Positions 5,900 to 9,221 of a stretch of DNA of 9,221 nucleotides are shown here, in pieces (the first letter of the stretch is position 1; each line of letters opens with the position of its first letter). The translations under genes were made by a program, and so were the position numbers. Where the stretch lies: NCBI GenBank assembly GCA_016840025.1, contig JAEOTF010000070.1:1-9221 (forward strand). Reading direction: 5' to 3'. Source of the stretch: Candidatus Hodarchaeota archaeon (GTDB lineage: Archaea; Asgardarchaeota; Heimdallarchaeia; Hodarchaeales; YT1-039). The notes under the pieces were generated by a model. That model saw nothing but the letters and a program-made list of their open reading frames with translations. It searched no databases and was not told where the DNA came from.

Positions 5900-6361
5900 T
5901 TAAAAAAAGCTTAAAATCCGAACGAGCTGGTCATAAGAAACAGGAATAAGAATTACCCTAGGAAGCAGTTGTTTCATTGTCTCCACAAATTCAGACCTTT
6001 TTTCTTTGAGAAAAAGATCTAGATCATTACAGCGATTAGGAAGTTTAACCACTAGTCTTAGAAAAACTGCATTTTCGGTCTCTAAAAATTGAACCTTAGA
6101 ACGTGAAAGTGTTTGTAGGTTTTGTAGATTATACTTCTCAGGAAGGTGATTCACTTGATAATAGATCGCCATAGTCTTTCTTTTATCCTGTATAATCCAT
6201 GATTCATCTTTTAAGACAAGTTCTGATTGCCAAAGAGGGGCATTTAGGTTTATAAATCCTTTATTTTTCAACAAAAAGGCTTCACTTACTATTCCAACTA
6301 TCAATATAATATTAAAAAGGATTAATGATACTAGTAGGGCATAACCGACATAATATGCCAT
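5900..6361 (-). CDS. Membrane protein of unknown function with N-terminal membrane segment(s)
   Basis: From the ATG at 6361 the protein has 153 residues. It opens with YYVGYALLVSLILFNIILIV, hydrophobic enough for one long or two short spans, followed by a soluble domain of mixed strand and helix (WQSELVLKDESWIIQ, AVFLRLVVKLP, then LFLKEKRSEFVETMKQLLP, then VILIPVSYDQLVRILSFF). I recognise no family. The start is doubtful: the frame stays open upstream to 6424 and codes for another hydrophobic run (ALLLALIGLI, 6391-6362), while AGGAGAGG at 6410-6417 lies far from the ATG but 6 bases before an in-frame ATA (6403) and 12 before an ATT (6397). A longer form with a non-standard start is therefore possible. 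It is the second gene of an operon with the 362-residue protein and ends with TAA. Confidence 0.65.
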   Translation of the reverse strand: MAYYVGYALLVSLILFNIILIVGIVSEAFLLKNKGFINLNAPLWQSELVLKDESWIIQDKRKTMAIYYQVNHLPEKYNLQNLQTLSRSKVQFLETENAVFLRLVVKLPNRCNDLDLFLKEKRSEFVETMKQLLPRVILIPVSYDQLVRILSFF

Positions 6362-6404
6362 TATTAGTCCAATTAGCGCAAGTAAAAGGGCTTTAATATC
6401 TATT

Positions 6405-7493
6405 TCAATCCTCTCCTGAATTTTTTATCACTGTGATGGGCAAATCTTCAGTTATTCCAATTCTTTTACGTTTATAGAATAGCGAGAGAGGAATTACAAG
6501 ACTAGTTACTCGAAGGAGTTCTAGTATATTGAGATGTATTGGAACAAAATCATAGGCTAATGAAGGATGTATTCTCTTTTCATCGGTAATAGACGGAACT
6601 ACAGACGCAGTTACATGAATAGAAAATGAAATGATATTATTATATATTTCTGTGGAAGGACGAAATCGTATTTCTAGAGTTAATTCTTTTTTATCCTCTA
6701 TTCCAAGAAGAATTTCATTACTCAACATGTTTCTCACATTTGAGTTCTTTTGGAGCAATTCTTGACCTGAACAAATGGATAAAGAAACAAATGTAAGAGG
6801 AAGGGAAGAGGAATTAAATTCAACAGTAATCCGAATGAATAGAGGAACTGTAAAATATGCAAAAAGCGGTGTAGAGAGACTTCTTTCAGAAAGAACGGAA
6901 AATGGGGAAATGTACCACTCTCCTTGGCTCACCTCTAAGGGAAGGAGAACTCCTCCTACAGTTTCAGGCGTGAGTATAGGTGGAGTCAAAGTTTGAAGCG
7001 TCACTTCATCCAAAATGAAATGTGTGTCAGATATTTGAGCAAAAGTAGTCATCTCTACTTGAAGAGAGAGCTTCAAGCTATTTTGTAGGTAATAAATCGG
7101 ACTTGATTTATTCAGCCTAAGAGTAAGTGTAGTTCCTGCATTAAATGAATGCGGAGCCGAATAATCGTGATTAGAGTCCCAGAAGATTGCCTTAGTGGTT
7201 ATTTCATTAATATTTACATGAACAATCACTTTTTTAATAGTATTTTCTGTGGATTGGCACTTAATATGGAGTAGATAGATGTCCTGTTTTTGTGACAGTT
7301 CAAATGTCCTAGAATATTCTTTAAACGTCTCATTACCCAAATCAAATGTGTCTTCTATCTCTAAATTAATTTTTTCCTGATCAGTTATAGTGTTATTGCA
7401 CCATACCTGTCGAACACTAACTAGATTGCCAAATAACGCCAAATTCAAACTTATTATCCAGAACAAGAGAGTAATCTTACGATATAGAGTCAA
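6405..7493 (-). CDS. Secreted/membrane-anchored protein with beta-rich ectodomain, unknown function
   Basis: A 362-residue protein starting from TTG at 7493. Residues about 5-28 are a signal peptide (KITLLFWIISLNLALFGNL). The body is rich in strand-like alternating hydrophobic and Thr/Ser/Asn residues with little Cys, suggesting one or more beta-sandwich domains outside the cell, with several Asn-X-Ser/Thr sites (NNT, NET, NKS, NSS). Near the end LNILELLRVTSLVIPLSLFY is a membrane segment followed by KRKR and a short cytoplasmic tail, so the topology is type I. There is no enzyme motif that I can see. The TTG is the only start near the predicted transcript start: the TATA box at 7521-7530 places it close to 7500. 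It is the first gene of an operon; its last codons (GGA GAG GAT TGA) contain the ribosome site for the next gene. Adhesin, receptor or coat component are all possible. Confidence 0.7.
   Translation of the reverse strand: MTLYRKITLLFWIISLNLALFGNLVSVRQVWCNNTITDQEKINLEIEDTFDLGNETFKEYSRTFELSQKQDIYLLHIKCQSTENTIKKVIVHVNINEITTKAIFWDSNHDYSAPHSFNAGTTLTLRLNKSSPIYYLQNSLKLSLQVEMTTFAQISDTHFILDEVTLQTLTPPILTPETVGGVLLPLEVSQGEWYISPFSVLSERSLSTPLFAYFTVPLFIRITVEFNSSSLPLTFVSLSICSGQELLQKNSNVRNMLSNEILLGIEDKKELTLEIRFRPSTEIYNNIISFSIHVTASVVPSITDEKRIHPSLAYDFVPIHLNILELLRVTSLVIPLSLFYKRKRIGITEDLPITVIKNSGED
6410..6417 (-). promoter_or_regulatory. Strong Shine-Dalgarno at the end of the ectodomain gene
   Basis: AGGAGAGG on minus, inside the final codons of the upstream gene. 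The nearest in-frame ATG of the downstream gene is 48 bases away, too far for this site; an ATA at 6403 and an ATT at 6397 are within reach. It raises doubt about the annotated start of the downstream gene. Confidence 0.5.
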
Positions 7494-7520
7494 TTTCTAT
7501 CATTATAACGCTTGCTTCCC

Positions 7521-7530
7521 GCTTATAAAC
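7521..7530 (-). promoter_or_regulatory. TATA box of the membrane-protein operon
   Basis: On minus this reads GTTTATAAGC. The core lies about 25 bases before 7500, so the transcript would begin within a few bases of the TTG start at 7493, giving a leaderless or nearly leaderless mRNA. Confidence 0.5.
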
Positions 7531-7774
7531 ATCGGAACAGGTTGACATATTAGATTCCTTCTTTATTGGGATATTCATAATGCGATTTCTGTGATTCATA
7601 CTATAGTTATATCTTAGCCACGAGTCCTGTTTGACCCATATTGAAGTGAATCAAGCTATCAATAATTATAATTCCCTATTCCAGACTAAGTTTCCCCGTT
7701 AAAGTCCTGCATGCGTCATTGATTTCGTTTTTCCATTTTTCAAGAGAGTTTTTGATGGAAAGAGGGGTCTGTCT

Positions 7775-7784
7775 TAGTTTATTT
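7775..7784 (+). promoter_or_regulatory. TATA-like element of the TFB-like gene
   Basis: TAGTTTATTT centred about 30 bases before the ATG at 7810. No Shine-Dalgarno is visible before that ATG and a stop at 7753 closes the frame upstream with no other start, so a leaderless transcript is likely. Confidence 0.4.
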
Positions 7785-7809
7785 TCTCATAATACAATTA
7801 TGTATTGCA

Positions 7810-8706
7810 ATGGAATCCAAAAAGAAAAAACAAGAAAAAGCCCCTTCATTAGTTGCGCTTCTTGCCCATGAGGGTGGATACTCAAACCACGCCACACCAG
7901 CCAAAGATAACGCTAGTGAGGATAATTGCCATCCTCAGTTTGAAGAACGTTCCTATGACTTAACAGGTATGAAACCACTTCGTTGGCAACTTGGTAGTCG
8001 AATTGGTTCATTACCACGCTCAAAATGCGGAGAAAAAGATTTCAATAAACTCAAACATCTACATGAACGCATTGCTTCACAAGATAATGACCTTGCTTCC
8101 AAAACCTTTCAACGAAACCTCCGTTTTTCCTGTTTACTCTCTCAGTGGTTCCCTGAACAACTCATTGATCAAGCAATCACTGAACTTCATGCCACTGATT
8201 CGTCTAAAGTTATGACGGATGAAAAGGTCCTCTGTCGGATTCTTGGTTACCTTGAAGCTTTGTTACGTATGTCATGCCGTACAATCCCTTGGCAAACTCT
8301 TTATGAGATTAATAATGAATTAGGCGTTGATATAGACAAGAACAAAGTCGCAGCTGCCAAATTCAGGGCAGTTCAGTGCGGGGCGTTCAACAATTTCTAT
8401 AGGAATCGAGGTAATACTGATACTTTCGATGTAGTTAGATTTCAGATAGTACGCTTAATTGCTCAATTGGAAGTAACACCACGACAAAAAAAGGAGATTT
8501 TAGAATTTAGTCGTCAATTTTGTACCTTTTTAGAGCAGAAAAGACAAATACCAAAGGATCCAGAAATATATGGGCATGCAATTGTAGAGATCGCTTGTAA
8601 ACAAGTCTTAAAAACACGAAACCTTCAGACAGTTCAGGATGTTCGGTTGAAGAAGAAAATGTCCACGGCCATCCACTACATTCGAAAACAGTGCATGAGA
8701 AACTGA
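7810..8706 (+). CDS. TFIIB/TFB-like factor with two cyclin folds and no zinc ribbon
   Basis: A divergent relative of archaeal transcription factor B, 298 residues. The N-terminal 55 residues are Lys- and His-rich and polar, with no CxxC pairs, so the zinc ribbon that contacts RNA polymerase is absent. LGSRIG (61-66) followed by LKHLHERIAS matches the TFB linker (LGTxIG, then Leu-Arg-Lys-Trp) that leads into the first cyclin repeat (about 75-175), which holds the conserved RNL at 102-104. The second cyclin repeat (about 195-295) begins at FDVVRFQIVRLIAQLEVT and runs to AIHYIRKQC. Conserved small residues of the first repeat (AAAIYAACR in true TFB) are degraded to LCRILGYLEALLRMSC. It probably acts as an alternative factor binding TBP or DNA, or as a competitor of normal TFB; a non-transcription role of the cyclin folds cannot be excluded. 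It stands alone, divergent from the membrane operon, and ends with TGA. Confidence 0.75.
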   Translation: MESKKKKQEKAPSLVALLAHEGGYSNHATPAKDNASEDNCHPQFEERSYDLTGMKPLRWQLGSRIGSLPRSKCGEKDFNKLKHLHERIASQDNDLASKTFQRNLRFSCLLSQWFPEQLIDQAITELHATDSSKVMTDEKVLCRILGYLEALLRMSCRTIPWQTLYEINNELGVDIDKNKVAAAKFRAVQCGAFNNFYRNRGNTDTFDVVRFQIVRLIAQLEVTPRQKKEILEFSRQFCTFLEQKRQIPKDPEIYGHAIVEIACKQVLKTRNLQTVQDVRLKKKMSTAIHYIRKQCMRN

Positions 8707-8837
8707 TCAACAAAAACTAATCAGTTTACGTAGAAAAATGTAGTTTTGATAGGATTTACTAGTACTGTCGAGAATATTTATTCCCTTCTTGGAAATAGAG
8801 GACTTATAAATTGTACATGAACAAAAATTCATCATTA
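8707..8837. other. Convergent intergenic region
   Basis: A gap of 131 bp between the convergent TFB-like and Uma2-like genes. It has a weak 5-bp hairpin after the TFB-like gene (8714-8727) and a hairpin with T-run belonging to the opposite gene. No ORF worth reporting is present. Confidence 0.5.
8817..8832 (-). terminator. Hairpin with T-run after the Uma2-like gene
   Basis: ATGAA and TTCAT flank CAAAAA (plus strand). On minus this gives ATGAA, TTTTTG, TTCAT starting about 5 bases after the stop. The T-run fits an archaeal terminator; the stem is short. Confidence 0.35.
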
Positions 8838-9221
8838 TCATGGAAATACTGCTGACAGTGGAATGGTTAGTCCCTTGATTACACTCACAGGGATTATATT
8901 CTTAGAACCATATGATTTATACGTCCCATATTTTCGCTTTCCATTCAAAAGATGAACCTGCACTGTTCTCTCCTCAGGATTCACGATCCAGTACTCACTA
9001 ACTTCGTACTTCTCATATAAATCCTTTTTATAAACTAAATCATGTTTTTTGTTTGATGAGAGGATTTCAATAATTAAATCTGGGGCACCCTGTATATTTT
9101 TGGTAGTAATAACCTTCTTTCTCTTCTTAGATATAAAAAGTAAGTCAGGGATTGCGACATCTTCCTCAGAAAATACTACATCCACAGGAGCTGTAAATAA
9201 TTCACCGAGATCGTTATCATC
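8838..9221 (-). CDS. Uma2-family (DUF820) PD-(D/E)XK nuclease-like protein, partial
   Basis: The C-terminal 127 residues of a Uma2-family protein; the frame is open to the window edge, so the true start lies outside. The GTG at 9185 is not the start because the codons above it (DNDLGELFTAP) continue family-like sequence. Visible blocks are VAIPDLLFIS, GAPDLIIEILSS and, after a spacer with conserved Asp and Lys (HDLVYKKDLYEKY), VSEYWIVNPEE. These match the family pattern PD-(V/I)-x-hydrophobic, APDLVVEVLS, then D-x(3)-K-x(3)-Y-x(3)-V-x-EYW-hydrophobic-(D/N)-P, which carries the PD-(D/E)XK active site. The family is common in bacteria, especially cyanobacteria, and its biological role is unsettled; restriction, mobile-DNA and toxin-like roles have been proposed. 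It is convergent with the TFB-like gene. Ends TGA. Confidence 0.85.
   Translation of the reverse strand, partial: DDNDLGELFTAPVDVVFSEEDVAIPDLLFISKKRKKVITTKNIQGAPDLIIEILSSNKKHDLVYKKDLYEKYEVSEYWIVNPEERTVQVHLLNGKRKYGTYKSYGSKNIIPVSVIKGLTIPLSAVFP

Larger units (their letters stand above)
7494..7809. other. 316-bp intergenic region between divergent genes
   Basis: It holds the TATA box of the membrane operon near one end and a TATA-like element of the TFB-like gene near the other. An inverted pair TTTCCAT (7730-7736) and ATGGAAA (7755-7761) with an 18-base spacer lies just upstream of the latter. I see no convincing ORF or RNA gene in the middle. Confidence 0.5.

Noticed and set aside
6775..6996. 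Plus-strand ORF of 73 codons
   Set aside because: It lies wholly inside the ectodomain gene on the other strand and shows no family resemblance; it is a shadow frame.
7755..7867. Plus-strand ATG ORF overlapping the start of the TFB-like gene
   Set aside because: It is about 37 codons long, out of frame with the real gene, and contains the TATA-like element; no coding signal is seen.
8714..8727. AAACT-AATC-AGTTT hairpin after the TFB-like gene
   Set aside because: A 5-bp AT-rich stem not followed at once by a T-run is too weak to call as a terminator.

Overview
The window is AT-rich, gene-dense DNA that looks archaeal. The strongest sign is a TFIIB/TFB-like protein with two cyclin folds (7810-8706). 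Supporting signs are A/T-rich TATA-like elements about 25-30 bp before several starts, some fitting leaderless transcripts, and a MoaD/SAMP-type ubiquitin-like protein ending in Gly-Gly. Together with a large TPR plus winged-helix regulator, a TFB variant without a zinc ribbon and an anchored DJ-1-like surface protein, this suggests an Asgard archaeon, perhaps Heimdall-type. That lineage is an inference; no rRNA or other strict marker is present. I see no CRISPR array, tRNA, transposon or prophage.

Layout. (i) 132-1091 (+): serine alpha/beta hydrolase with a helical, TPR-like N-terminus. It converges on a small coiled-coil winged-helix regulator (1186-1653, -) that has a strong TATA box and a direct-repeat candidate operator. 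(ii) 1794-2580 (-): a two-gene operon of a 73-aa ubiquitin-like protein with an exposed diglycine end, followed by a basic protein of unknown family. The two GGA glycine codons also form the best ribosome-binding site for the second gene. (iii) 2701-2832 (+): a probable small single-span membrane protein, divergent from the operon and convergent with the next gene. (iv) 2854-4902 (-): a TPR-array/winged-helix regulator of about 682 residues. (v) 5081-5896 (+): a secreted, C-terminally anchored DJ-1/PfpI-like protein whose reading frame is broken by a single in-frame TGA; homology and frame continue on both sides. (vi) 5900-7493 (-): a two-gene operon for membrane proteins of unknown function, one with a beta-rich ectodomain and one with an N-terminal membrane hairpin whose true start is unclear. 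(vii) 7810-8706 (+): the TFB-like factor. (viii) 8838-9221 (-): the C-terminal part of a Uma2-family PD-(D/E)XK nuclease-like protein that runs off the window.

The genes do not form one pathway. Three encode likely transcription factors, several encode envelope proteins, and one pair is built around a ubiquitin-like modifier or sulfur carrier. The points most worth following up are the in-frame TGA, the ubiquitin-like/unknown protein pair, the hidden N-terminus at 6362-6403 and the unannotated small membrane ORF.
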